NCBI RefSeq assembly: GCF_010668805.1
Contig: NZ_WUFT01000006.1
Location: 124,001-188,000, forward strand
Source: Rhizobium phaseoli
GTDB lineage: Bacteria; Pseudomonadota; Alphaproteobacteria; Rhizobiales; Rhizobiaceae
DNA length: 64,000 nucleotides
Reading direction: 5' to 3'
Shown here piece after piece: positions 17,478 to 26,803 of the stretch; position 1 is the first letter of the stretch, and the number at the start of each line of letters is the position of its first letter. The notes under the pieces were generated by a model that saw only the letters and a program-made list of their open reading frames with translations, was not told the DNA's origin and did no database searches. A program made the translations under genes and the position numbers.

Positions 17478-18247
17478 TCAGGCGGACTTCTTTGGGGCGT
17501 TCCAGAATGGTTCTGGAAAGATGTCGATTGGCGTCGCTCCGCAGTCTGGGCAATGCCAGAGGTTTTTTGCCATCGTCCGGCCGTCATGCGCGCCGTCACA
17601 GTGCAGGCAGTGCCATTGAGCGGACAAGCCATTACCCAGCGGATGCTGGGCTCGACCCTGCTTATCCGGCATGGTCGAGCGACGGGGCCAGTCGGATGCG
17701 ACTTGGGCATGCATGCGACGCGCACGAATTGTCAGCAGTCGCGTGGCGTGCTCGAAAAATTCAGGGTCGAGGGCTTTACTGATTTGACGCGTCCACCCAG
17801 ACGTCTGACCTTCGGTTTTGCAGACGGCGCTTGGTCAAGTTCGATCTCCCAACCCTGTGACCCGATGGAGACGCTGAATTCGTCGCCGACCAGGTAGAAC
17901 GCATAGCCATCAAGCTCGCCATGGATTTCGTCGGCCTCCATGGGCTTGACGTGGTCAGGCTCCCAGCGAGTAAAGACGAGGCGATCGCCGAACGCGCTGA
18001 GGTCGGAATTTTGACCGGCATCGGCAGCCGGGAAAGCTTCTTCGTGGTCCCGGAACGAGCTTTCGAGACTTTCCACCTGATCGCTCGCAGGACGCCACCC
18101 CTGTTTGTATGCCTCAGCGAGACCACGCCAGTTGGCTTTGCCAAGTTGGCGGGCGACGATTTCCAGGGCGGCAATATGCTGAAGACGCTGAGCGCGAGCG
18201 AGGCGCTTGGCAATGAACTTTAGCGTGGTGAGAGTGTTCGCGGTCAT
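17478..18247 (-). pseudogene. Frameshifted zinc-ribbon protein gene (about 256 codons)
   Basis: The ATG at 18247 opens a frame of 171 codons: MTANTLTTLKFIAKRLARAQ, then GKANWRGLAEAYKQGWRP and a GYAFYLVGDEFSVSIGSQGW segment. The plausible sequence then jumps frame near 17780-17830. The new frame reads ISKALDPEFFEHATRLLTIR, ASDWPRRS and a C-terminal zinc ribbon. The ribbon is CLHC (about 17590) and CPDC (about 17530), ending DIFPEPFWNAPKKSA at 17478. The two parts together look like one rhizobial plasmid/island protein with a helical N-domain and a Cys4 ribbon. It is either a real frameshift or a sequencing error. Function is unknown. Confidence 0.65.
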
Positions 18248-18629
18248 TATGATCCATTCCTTGTTGAAACGAATCCAACCGGGTGCCCACAGCCGACCGG
18301 ACCCGTTCGAGGAACGGTGTCAGTCATGATGACAGATAGCGCACTGCATGAGCTTCGCATGGTGGGCACACCGGCCTGTGCGTCAAGGCCAAGCGCAAAG
18401 TGCCTCTACAATGTCTCAGCGTCAATAGGGTTATGGTATCAAGCAACCCGGTGCCGATTGCTGCTGCCCCTAGAGCGAAGCAAGCGCAACCGATTTGGAT
18501 CTGAGGTGAGTTCTCAAGCCGATAAGTTGAAATTCTGGTTGACGAGCCGCCCTCTGATTATAGGAAAGTAAATGAGGGAAGTCCCCGGAGCAGACTCCCA
18601 AAAATCAAAATGCGGAAGACAAATTCGAA

Positions 18630-19463
18630 ATGGAGCCAACGAGAGAATTGTTAGCGCGTAAAAGGGACCTGTCCTGGTATGGCCCAACAAAAAAAGAAGA
18701 CCGTCTGACAGCGTTTGGTTTCCGCCTTATCGGGGGTGGGGCTCATCAGTCCAAAACCCTTATGCATGCGGAGATAGGCGAGCTTCTCCGCGCAGGCGTG
18801 ACGGAAGAGACTGATTTTCGCTCGAGAGTCTTGGACGAGAACATTCTAGGAAAGGCGACGTTGAGTGGCCGCGAATCGGTGTTGAGGAATCTTTCCTCTC
18901 TATACGGCCTATCCACCGTTCCTCTTCTGACGAGAGTTTTCCTAAGATTTGCGAAGAACGACAGCGAAGGCCGGCAATTGCTGGCGTTGTTGATTGCCTT
19001 GTCGCGCGATCCCTTGCTTCGCGATTCTGCGCAAACCGTTGCCGATACCGCGGTGGGTATGCCCGTTCAGTGGCCGAGCTTTGCTGCCAGGTTCGACGCT
19101 CTTCATCCAGGGCGTTTCAGCGAAAAGATGGTTCGATCCCTGTCGCAGAATTGCGCGTCCACTTGGACTCAGACCGGCCATCTTGAGGGGAAAAAGAAGC
19201 AGCGGAGAAAGGTTCATCCTTCAGCCGCGGCCGCCGCACTGGCAGCGTTGATCGCAACCGTAAGCGGCTTTAGCGGGCCAGCGATTCTTTCATCTGGATG
19301 GTTCCGCATCCTTGACCTGAATCCCGACACGGCAATGGATGCGTTGCGATCGGCGGAAGCGCATGGGTTTGCGCGGGTACGAGCGGCAGGTGACGTGATA
19401 GAGATTTCAGTCAAGCAGCAATTGGCAACGACATTAGGGATTCCTGAGCTTGAACACGTTTGA
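18630..19463 (+). CDS. brxA: BREX protein BrxA (DUF1819-like)
   Basis: This 277-residue protein is the first gene of a six-gene BREX operon. The core segment GRQLLALLIALSRDPLLRDS, followed by the helical stretch to LHPGRFSEKMVRSLSQNC, matches the DUF1819/BrxA pattern. It is a DNA-binding helical protein in characterised BREX systems. At 277 residues it is longer than the usual 200 or so. The extra length is mainly an N-terminal stretch with WYGPTKKEDRLTAFG. The ATG at 18630 is the only usable start because an ATG 20 nt upstream is out of frame. It overlaps brxB by 14 nt. Assignment rests partly on gene order. Confidence 0.82.
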   Translation: MEPTRELLARKRDLSWYGPTKKEDRLTAFGFRLIGGGAHQSKTLMHAEIGELLRAGVTEETDFRSRVLDENILGKATLSGRESVLRNLSSLYGLSTVPLLTRVFLRFAKNDSEGRQLLALLIALSRDPLLRDSAQTVADTAVGMPVQWPSFAARFDALHPGRFSEKMVRSLSQNCASTWTQTGHLEGKKKQRRKVHPSAAAAALAALIATVSGFSGPAILSSGWFRILDLNPDTAMDALRSAEAHGFARVRAAGDVIEISVKQQLATTLGIPELEHV

Positions 19464-19995
19464 CGACCTCCTCGCCGCCTACGATCGGCAGGTTCAATTG
19501 CCTTGGCTAGATGACGTCCCCCCCGCAGGACGCGTCTGGCTATTGTGGTTCGATAAGTCGATGCAACGGAAATTCACGGGCAGGATCGGCGAGTTCGAGC
19601 ACACCACGATGAAGGCGGGTCGAGGGTGGTATCATGTCGATCTAGCTCCATGGTTTGGACGATGGATTGCCAAGCATGAATTCTTCGAGGCGCTTGTAGA
19701 TCATCCGCAGGAAATACGAGGGTTACTGGCGGACGCCGAGCGGGCGCTGATTGGCGAATTGAGGTGCGCCCTTGGGAGGTGCACGTCTAATGATGTTTTA
19801 GCGTTGGACGGTTGTGGGTCTTTGTTCGGAATCGTTCGCGTCTCAACACTGATTGGCAAGATCGCAGATGCAATACCAGGGCGAATGATGGTGGCGTTTC
19901 CGGGCAAACAGACCGCCGGGGTCTATCGGTTACTGGATGCACGGGACGGCTGGAATTATCACGCGATTCCGATACCACCGGACCATGCATTATGA
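19450..19995 (+). CDS. brxB: BREX protein BrxB (DUF1788)
   Basis: This 181-residue protein uses a TTG start inside the brxA end. The C-terminal signature RMMVAFPGKQTAGVYRLLDA plus RDGWNYHAIPI is the conserved DUF1788/BrxB ending. The N-terminal half contains FDDLLAAYDRQVQLPWLDD and a region corresponding to the ADP-like helical domain. BrxB is required for BREX defence in studied type 1 systems, with an unclear molecular role. The 14-nt overlap with brxA and 12-nt gap to brxC indicate tight cotranscription. Confidence 0.9.
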   Translation: MNTFDDLLAAYDRQVQLPWLDDVPPAGRVWLLWFDKSMQRKFTGRIGEFEHTTMKAGRGWYHVDLAPWFGRWIAKHEFFEALVDHPQEIRGLLADAERALIGELRCALGRCTSNDVLALDGCGSLFGIVRVSTLIGKIADAIPGRMMVAFPGKQTAGVYRLLDARDGWNYHAIPIPPDHAL

Positions 19996-20007
19996 GGGGA
20001 AATTTTA

Positions 20008-23000
20008 ATGCTTAATAAGGACACGTTCCACAAGGATCCGGCCGACTATCGTCTTGCCAACCAGGGTGTCGCAAAGATTCAGTTTCCACCAGCGCCCGAG
20101 GGCTTGGACACGTTGCGTGGGGAACTGGAAACCTTCGTCTGTGATGGGGCTTATGCGGAAGGGCTGGCTCGGATTCTCGAAGCGTTTCTGGGCTCTGTCA
20201 GCAAAGGGGGCTCCGCTCCCGCGGTCTGGATTTCTGGCTTTTATGGGTCTGGAAAATCGCACCTAGCAAGCATGCTCGCTGCTCTCTGGACAAATCCAAA
20301 GTTTGCGGACGGAGCCACGGCCGAGGGGTTAACCAACTTACCGCCCCAAGTCGCGGCTCCGTTAAAGGAGTTACGCATCGCTGCACAACGTGCAGGCGGC
20401 GTCGTCGCGGCGGGAGATACGCTCGGCACGGGAGCCGACGATCCGGCCGAAGCAACCCTCGGCATCATCCTGCGCGCCGTCGGCCTGCCCAGCGATCTGC
20501 GTGCCGCTCAGGTGGCATTCTGGCTGGACGACACCGGCATTCTGGATGACGTTCGCGCCGAACTCGGCGATGGATTCGACACCCATATCCGCAACTTCAT
20601 CCTGTCGCCGAAATTCGGGACCGCTGTTCTGAAAGCGAAACCGGAGCTGGCTGAGACCCCACGGGAGCTGGGATCAAAACTCCAGGCGCTATTTCCCGAG
20701 CCCCCGCCCGTAACGGTCGATCTCCTAGAAAACATGGCCCGCAAGGCGCTGCTTCTCGGCCGCAATGAATTGCCGCTAACCTTGATCGTTCTCGACGAGG
20801 TGCAGCAGTTCATCCGTCAAGACCCCAGCCTGACTCTGAAGATCCAAACTCTGGTCGAGCGGCTGTCCAGTCGGTTCAATGGTCGGATGCTCATAGTCGG
20901 AACCGGGCAACAGGCTCTGAGCGACGTGCCGAACCTGCAGAAGCTCCTCGACCGTTTCCCGGTCCAGATCGCCCTTGGTGAGGCCGACATTGACACAGTC
21001 ATCCGCAAGACGGTGCTTCGCAAGAAGCCGGGCGCGGAAGCCGACATTAAGGGCATGCTGGGCAAACACGCTGGCGAAATCAGCCGCCAGTTACACGGCA
21101 GCAAGCTCGCGCACACGGTTAATGACAACGACGAAGCGGTCCTCGATTGGCCGCTACTTCCCTCGCGGCGTCGCGTCTGGGAGCATATCTTACGCGAACT
21201 CGACCGTACAGGATTGGGCGGCACCCTACGCGGACAGTTGAGGACAACGCTCGATGCGGCAAAGTCCTACGGTGGCAAGCCACTGGGACACGCAGTTCCG
21301 GTCGATTTTCTCTACGGCCGATTCTCGACCGAGGCATACAATGCTGGCTTACTACCAGGGGAAACCCGAAATAGGATCGAAACTCTCAGGGGTGGTGACG
21401 CGAAGGACCAGAACAAGGCGCGGATCCTTATGTTGGTTTACATGCTCGGCCGCATCTCTGGTGAAGCCGACCGCCATGGTGTCCGTTCGACTCCGGAAAC
21501 GATAGCCGACTTGATGATCGTCGATCTCGGAGGGGATGCCGAGCTCCGGAAGCAGGTTCCCCAACTCCTTCAGGAACTGTTCGAAGACGGCGCCGCGATC
21601 GAGGTGCAAGGGGAGTGGCGACTCCAGACCAAGGAAAGTGCGGATTGGGAGAACGCCTACCGGACCGAGGTGAAGTCGGTCATAGCAGACCAGGCGGGCC
21701 TTTCCGGGAAACGCCGTCAGCTCCTGAGCGGAGCCATCGACACCGCGCTCGCTGGCGCGGGCAGTGTCGCCCATGGCGTGAGCAAGCAGCAGCGGAGGAT
21801 CCATCGTCTGGAGATGGGCGATAAAGCTCCAACGGACGGCGTGCCGCTGAGGCTCCGGATCGGCTGGGACGAGGATTTGTCGTCGGTCGAAAATGAGATC
21901 GCCGGCGCGTCTCCCATCGATCCGACGATCCATCTCCTGTTGCCGCGGCATCGGCCAGAGGATCTGACGCGAGAGATCGCCGCCTGGCGAGCAGCCGACA
22001 GCGTTCTGCAATTGAAGGGTGTGCCCGGCACAGATGCTGGTGTGGAAGCGCAGAAGGCGATGCAATCCCGCTCGTCCAAGGCGCTGTCCCAAGCCAATGA
22101 ACTGATCCGCGAGGCGGTCCGCCAGGCAAAGGTCGTGCAGGCGGGTGGCAAGGTCGTCAACGGTGCTCTCGCTGAGGCCGCGAAAGAGGCAGCTTCAAAC
22201 GCACTGGCGCGCCTGTATCCGAGATTTGCGGAGGGCGACCACGCCGGCTGGAGCAAGGTCTTTGATCGGGGAATGAAAAAGGACCCCGATGCCATGAAGT
22301 CGGTGGACCATTCGGGCGCGCCCGAAACGCATCCAGTCTGCAAGGCGGTTCTTGCCGAGCTTGGCCCTGGGCGGAAGGGATCGTACCTACGGACCAAGTT
22401 CACCGAGCCAGAATATGGCTGGCCCCAGGATGCCGTCGACGGAGCATTGGTGGTTCTCGCCAATGCAGGCGTGATCAAAGTCACGGGAGAGGACGGAAAG
22501 CAGGTTTCACTGCCGGACCTGCCGCGCTCGAAGATCGGTGTCTGCACCTATCGCGCCGAAACAACCGTCATAACTGTCGGTCATAGGATGGCGGCGCGTG
22601 GACTGCTCACCGAAGCGGGCGTGCATTTCGAGAACGGGCAGGAAGCCTACGCGCTTTCGGCTCTCCTCGAAAAGCTGGAGAATGCCGCAAAAATTTCTGG
22701 TGGCGATGCTCCCGCGCCGGCGGCCGATACCCTGCCGAACGCGGCCACCTTCAAATCCCTTTCGGGTAACGATCTCCTGGCCGCGGTCTCAAACGACGCT
22801 GCGATGCTCCGGGACAAGATGAAAGCGTGGAAAGCCGCAACTGCAAAGATCAGTCAGCGCCTGCCCGCCTACCGCACCGCGGAGCGCATGGTGCAACTCG
22901 GGGCTGAGGCCCAAAAAAAAGAACTGGATACGATCAAGGCCAACCGTCAACTCCTCTCGGATCCAGATCCTATTCCCCCCGTCATTTCGGCCGCTGCTGA

Positions 23001-23421
23001 TGCTTTGCGCGAACGTCTCAACGCAGCATACGAGTCCTGGAAGAAGGCATGGGACACTGGCGAAGCCCGGCTGGCGAGCAACGAGACCTGGAACAAGCTC
23101 TCTCCGGAACAGAAGCACTCGATCCGGGAAGCCGAGAAAATCTTGCCGTTGACGAAACCCGAAGTGGATACGCCTGCTTCGATTTCGGACTCCCTCAGCC
23201 AGCGTAATTTCGTCGGCTGGGAAAACGCAACAAAGGCGCTTCCGACGCGGATAGACGAAGCCCTCGCCAGTGCTGCCATCCTCCTCGAACCAAAAGCGCA
23301 GACCATCAGTCTGCCAGGCAGCCTGCTGAAGAGCGAGCAAGACCTAGAGGCATGGCTTCAATCCGCGCGTCAAGCGCTGAAGAATGCCCTCGCCACAGGC
23401 CCCGTGATCCCGAAGGTTTGA
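20008..23421 (+). CDS. brxC: BREX P-loop ATPase BrxC
   Basis: This 1137-residue protein has AGGGGAAA upstream of the ATG. The P-loop GFYGSGKSHLA (K83) and Walker B LTLIVLDEVQQFI lie in an N-terminal AAA-like ATPase domain. A long helical C-terminal half follows, rich in Lys/Glu/Ala segments such as YESWKKAWDTGEARLASNET. Size and order (between brxB and pglX) match BrxC/PglY, the large ATPase of the BREX complex. The N-terminus MLNKDTFHKDPADYRLANQG differs from the well-studied Bacillus and Escherichia proteins. It therefore belongs to a divergent branch. Confidence 0.92.
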   Translation: MLNKDTFHKDPADYRLANQGVAKIQFPPAPEGLDTLRGELETFVCDGAYAEGLARILEAFLGSVSKGGSAPAVWISGFYGSGKSHLASMLAALWTNPKFADGATAEGLTNLPPQVAAPLKELRIAAQRAGGVVAAGDTLGTGADDPAEATLGIILRAVGLPSDLRAAQVAFWLDDTGILDDVRAELGDGFDTHIRNFILSPKFGTAVLKAKPELAETPRELGSKLQALFPEPPPVTVDLLENMARKALLLGRNELPLTLIVLDEVQQFIRQDPSLTLKIQTLVERLSSRFNGRMLIVGTGQQALSDVPNLQKLLDRFPVQIALGEADIDTVIRKTVLRKKPGAEADIKGMLGKHAGEISRQLHGSKLAHTVNDNDEAVLDWPLLPSRRRVWEHILRELDRTGLGGTLRGQLRTTLDAAKSYGGKPLGHAVPVDFLYGRFSTEAYNAGLLPGETRNRIETLRGGDAKDQNKARILMLVYMLGRISGEADRHGVRSTPETIADLMIVDLGGDAELRKQVPQLLQELFEDGAAIEVQGEWRLQTKESADWENAYRTEVKSVIADQAGLSGKRRQLLSGAIDTALAGAGSVAHGVSKQQRRIHRLEMGDKAPTDGVPLRLRIGWDEDLSSVENEIAGASPIDPTIHLLLPRHRPEDLTREIAAWRAADSVLQLKGVPGTDAGVEAQKAMQSRSSKALSQANELIREAVRQAKVVQAGGKVVNGALAEAAKEAASNALARLYPRFAEGDHAGWSKVFDRGMKKDPDAMKSVDHSGAPETHPVCKAVLAELGPGRKGSYLRTKFTEPEYGWPQDAVDGALVVLANAGVIKVTGEDGKQVSLPDLPRSKIGVCTYRAETTVITVGHRMAARGLLTEAGVHFENGQEAYALSALLEKLENAAKISGGDAPAPAADTLPNAATFKSLSGNDLLAAVSNDAAMLRDKMKAWKAATAKISQRLPAYRTAERMVQLGAEAQKKELDTIKANRQLLSDPDPIPPVISAAADALRERLNAAYESWKKAWDTGEARLASNETWNKLSPEQKHSIREAEKILPLTKPEVDTPASISDSLSQRNFVGWENATKALPTRIDEALASAAILLEPKAQTISLPGSLLKSEQDLEAWLQSARQALKNALATGPVIPKV

Positions 23422-23425
23422 CGAT

Positions 23426-26400
23426 ATGACGCAACATTACCTCGCCACATCGCTACGGCGTGCGCTCGAAAAGACCATCAAGGAAGCCCGGGTCGTTGCG
23501 GAAGCCGGCGCCTCCGATGCCGTCCGCCGTCTCGGCATAGTGGAGGCCAAGGCACCAACCTATCTGTCGGACGAAGAGAAGGAGCTGCGGCGTCGTCTGC
23601 GGGCGCATGCGCGCGCTCTTGGTGACAGGCTTGATCATAATTCCGACGAGCAGCAGGTAAAGCGGTTGGTGGAAGCCGTCGCCTACGCACATTGGCATCG
23701 CATGCTGTTTGCCCGCTTCCTTGCCGAGCGCGGCCTGCTGCGACATCCCGAGCACAACGTGCCGGTAACGCTGGAGGATTGCCGTGAGATCGCGCAGGAG
23801 GAAGGCGCGTCTGACGCCTGGGCAGTTGCTGAACGTTATGCCGCGTCTATGCTTCCGGCGGTTTTCCGGATTGATGATCCCGTCCTTTCGGTGTCGCTGG
23901 ACGCAGCTCAGATCCAATCGCTACATCGGCTAGTTACAAATCTTGATGATGATGTTTTCCAGGCAGAGGATAGCCTCGGCTGGACCTACCAATTCTGGCG
24001 TGCAGCAGAGAAGGAAGCGGTTAACAAGGCGGGCGTGAAGATTGGCGCGGACGAGATCTCTGCCGTCACCCAGCTCTTCACGGAGCCCTATATGGTCCGC
24101 TTCCTGTTGCACAACACGCTAGGTGCTTGGTGGGCAGCCAAGGTTCTAGCAGCAAATCCCGAACTGGCGACGAGCGCAGCGGACGAAGACGCGCTCCGCG
24201 TTGCCTGCAGCCCGTCGGATTATTCCCTCGATATGCTTCGCTTCGTCAAAGAAGGCGAAAGCAACGAGGTGCGTTGGCGACCCGCGGCGGGAGCATTTCT
24301 GAAGTGGCCAGAAGCCGCAGCAAGCCTACGGGTATTAGATCCATGTTGCGGGTCAGGGCATTTTCTTACTGAAATGCTAACAATTCTCACTGCATTTCGG
24401 GCAGAAGAGGAAGATCTTGCTGACGCGGAAGCGATCGCACAAGTCCTTCGTGATAATCTGTTTGGACTGGAGCTGGACGGGAGATGCGTGCAGATCGCCG
24501 CCTTTGCTGTGGCGCTGACCGCTTGGCGGATAGGTGGCTGGCAGACGCTACCGCTTCCGCACATCGCCTGGGTTGGCGCGCCGCCTCCACTGCCAAAGGC
24601 GGAATTCCTCTCTCTCGCTAACGGGGACACCGAGCTTCAGGATGGTTTGGAAAAACTGTACGACGTGTTCATCCAAGCTCCTCTCCTCGGCAGCCTAATT
24701 GATCCCACCGGCGGCGACCTAATGAGTCCACAGCGCCTGGGTCGCATTGCGCCGTTGCTCGACCGCTTGGTCGAGAAGACGCGTGCCGCAGAACCTCAAC
24801 TTGCTGAAGGAGCAGTTGCAGCTCGAGGCATGGCAGATGCGGCGGAGATTCTAACCAGACGCTATGCGCTTGTGGCGACAAACGTGCCATTTCTCGGTTG
24901 GAGAGAGATGTCAGCAGAGTTGGCTAGTTGGGTGGCGCGACATCACGAAACTACTCGAGGCGATCTCGGTTATACCGTCTGGAGGCGGGCACTTCGTTTG
25001 TTGGATGTGGGTGGTACGGTTGGTGCCGTGTCGCTCCAGCACTGGTTATCTCTTACGTCCTATAAACGTTTCCGTGCTGAGCTGCTTAGCGAAGAGACAT
25101 TGGCACTTGTGGCCCACCTGGGTTCTGGGGCCTTTCAGGAGATTACAGGCCAAAAGGTCAATGTTACGCTGACCATTTCGAATAGGTATGCACCGGACAA
25201 GGCCACTCAGACGCTGTTGCTGGACGCTAGCGCGCCTACGACCCCTTCGTTCAAGGAAGAGGCGCTTAATAGCTCAACCATGCTTCTTACCCACCAGGCT
25301 CAGCATCTGAAAGCGCCGGACCACGTGGTTTCGTTCTCATCCCTAGAGGCTAAAACTCGTCTCTCCTCGGCAGCTTGGTGTCTTGCAGGCATCATGAACG
25401 GCGACACTCCTCGGTTTGTCCGAAACGTGTGGGAGGTGCTGCCAGGGAGAGATTGGACCTATTTGCAATCAACCACTGACGGGAGTGCATTTTCCGGCGG
25501 ATACTCGACAGCGATTTTTTACGACAGTGAACGTGGACACTTGCGTGAATCGCGCGAAATACGCCGCGAGCGCCTGCATAACTCTGACGAGCGCGGAAAT
25601 CAGGTCTGGGGCAAAAAGGGTATTGCTGTCGATCAGATGGCTGGACTGGCCGTAAATGCATACCACGGAAATAAGTACGATTCGAATGTTGCTGTGATTG
25701 TCCCCTATGAGCAGAAAAATCTGTCGGCCATTGTTGCCTTTTGTCGGTCGCCTGAATTTGCAGCGGAAGTGCGCAAGATTGACAAGAAATTGAATGTTAC
25801 CAATGCAACCTTCGGCAAAGTTCCTTTCGACTTAGCCCGGTGGGGTCAAATTGCCACAGAGGAATACCACGACAGGCTTGTCGAACCATATTCCGACGAT
25901 CCAAACCAGTGGCTTTTCCATGGTCATCCAGCGAAAGCAAGTGAAGGAAAGGCGCTGCATGTCGCCCTGGCTAGACTATGCGGCTATCGCTGGCCCGCTG
26001 AAACTGACAATGAAATGCCTCTCTCAGCGGAAGCTCGCGATCGGATATCTAAGGTGGCGGCACTTCCTGACGGGGACCAAGACGGCCTATTGGCAGTCGA
26101 GAGTGTGGCAGGCGAAAAGCCGCTTGCCGATCGCCTTCGCGCCTTTCTTTCTACAGCCTTCGGCGCGGAATGGTCCGATGCGTTAGAGAGGCGACTGGTC
26201 GCGGAAGCTGACGAGGCTTTGGACAAGAAGCAGGCAAAGGATGGATCACTCGAGGCTTGGTTGCGCGACCGCGCCTTCCGTCAGCATTGCGTGCTTTTTA
26301 ACCAACGTCCCTTCCTCTGGCATATCTGGGATGGCTTGAAAGAGGGGTTCTCGGTATTCGTGCACTATCACCGCTTTACTCAAGCCAACCTGCGTAAGCT

Positions 26401-26803
26401 GACCTACACCATGCTCGGCGATTGGCTGCGTCGCGCCAAGGATGAGAACAACGACCTGCGTTACGAAAAAGGTCGCGAGCTTCAACAAATGCTGGAGAAG
26501 GTGTTGGAGGGCGAAGCGCCTTACGACATCTTCGTGCGCTGGAAGCCGTTGGCCGAGCAGCCGCTCGGATGGAGCCCAGACCTCAATGATGGAGTTCGCA
26601 TGAACATCCGGCCTTTCATGGAGGTGGGAATCCTGCGCGAGCAACCAAAGGGTATCAAATGGACCAAGGACCGGGGCAACGATGTACCGTCGGCTCCTTG
26701 GTATCCGGTCTTCAAGGGCGAGCGTATCAACGACCATCATACGACGCTGGAGGAGAAGCGCGTCGCACGGGAGGGTAATCCGGAGATGGTGGCGGCAAAG
26801 TGA
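23426..26803 (+). CDS. pglX: BREX adenine-specific DNA methyltransferase PglX
   Basis: This 1125-residue Eco57I-like methyltransferase starts 4 nt after brxC. The SAM-binding motif I is VLDPCCGSGHFLTEM (D305-PCCGSG). The catalytic motif IV position reads VATNVPFLGW (N486-V-P-F), a variant of the usual NPPY/F. A target-recognition half follows, with LAPEKVNVTL-like and GIMNGDTPRFVRN segments. In BREX, PglX methylates host DNA at a short non-palindromic site and is also needed for exclusion. The 4-nt GTGA overlap with pglZ shows coupling. The recognition site cannot be read from sequence. Confidence 0.93.
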   Translation: MTQHYLATSLRRALEKTIKEARVVAEAGASDAVRRLGIVEAKAPTYLSDEEKELRRRLRAHARALGDRLDHNSDEQQVKRLVEAVAYAHWHRMLFARFLAERGLLRHPEHNVPVTLEDCREIAQEEGASDAWAVAERYAASMLPAVFRIDDPVLSVSLDAAQIQSLHRLVTNLDDDVFQAEDSLGWTYQFWRAAEKEAVNKAGVKIGADEISAVTQLFTEPYMVRFLLHNTLGAWWAAKVLAANPELATSAADEDALRVACSPSDYSLDMLRFVKEGESNEVRWRPAAGAFLKWPEAAASLRVLDPCCGSGHFLTEMLTILTAFRAEEEDLADAEAIAQVLRDNLFGLELDGRCVQIAAFAVALTAWRIGGWQTLPLPHIAWVGAPPPLPKAEFLSLANGDTELQDGLEKLYDVFIQAPLLGSLIDPTGGDLMSPQRLGRIAPLLDRLVEKTRAAEPQLAEGAVAARGMADAAEILTRRYALVATNVPFLGWREMSAELASWVARHHETTRGDLGYTVWRRALRLLDVGGTVGAVSLQHWLSLTSYKRFRAELLSEETLALVAHLGSGAFQEITGQKVNVTLTISNRYAPDKATQTLLLDASAPTTPSFKEEALNSSTMLLTHQAQHLKAPDHVVSFSSLEAKTRLSSAAWCLAGIMNGDTPRFVRNVWEVLPGRDWTYLQSTTDGSAFSGGYSTAIFYDSERGHLRESREIRRERLHNSDERGNQVWGKKGIAVDQMAGLAVNAYHGNKYDSNVAVIVPYEQKNLSAIVAFCRSPEFAAEVRKIDKKLNVTNATFGKVPFDLARWGQIATEEYHDRLVEPYSDDPNQWLFHGHPAKASEGKALHVALARLCGYRWPAETDNEMPLSAEARDRISKVAALPDGDQDGLLAVESVAGEKPLADRLRAFLSTAFGAEWSDALERRLVAEADEALDKKQAKDGSLEAWLRDRAFRQHCVLFNQRPFLWHIWDGLKEGFSVFVHYHRFTQANLRKLTYTMLGDWLRRAKDENNDLRYEKGRELQQMLEKVLEGEAPYDIFVRWKPLAEQPLGWSPDLNDGVRMNIRPFMEVGILREQPKGIKWTKDRGNDVPSAPWYPVFKGERINDHHTTLEEKRVAREGNPEMVAAK

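Noticed and set aside
17370..17897. A 175-codon plus-strand frame opposite the zinc-ribbon gene
   Set aside because: The minus strand carries the CLHC/CPDC zinc ribbon and a family-like sequence, so the plus frame is most likely a shadow. Its first codons may still be the relic start of a gene once downstream of the second protease copy.
18248..18629. Possible small gene ahead of brxA
   Set aside because: The 84-codon plus-strand frame at 18317-18571 has no ribosome site and no recognisable sequence. The stretch more likely holds the BREX promoter.
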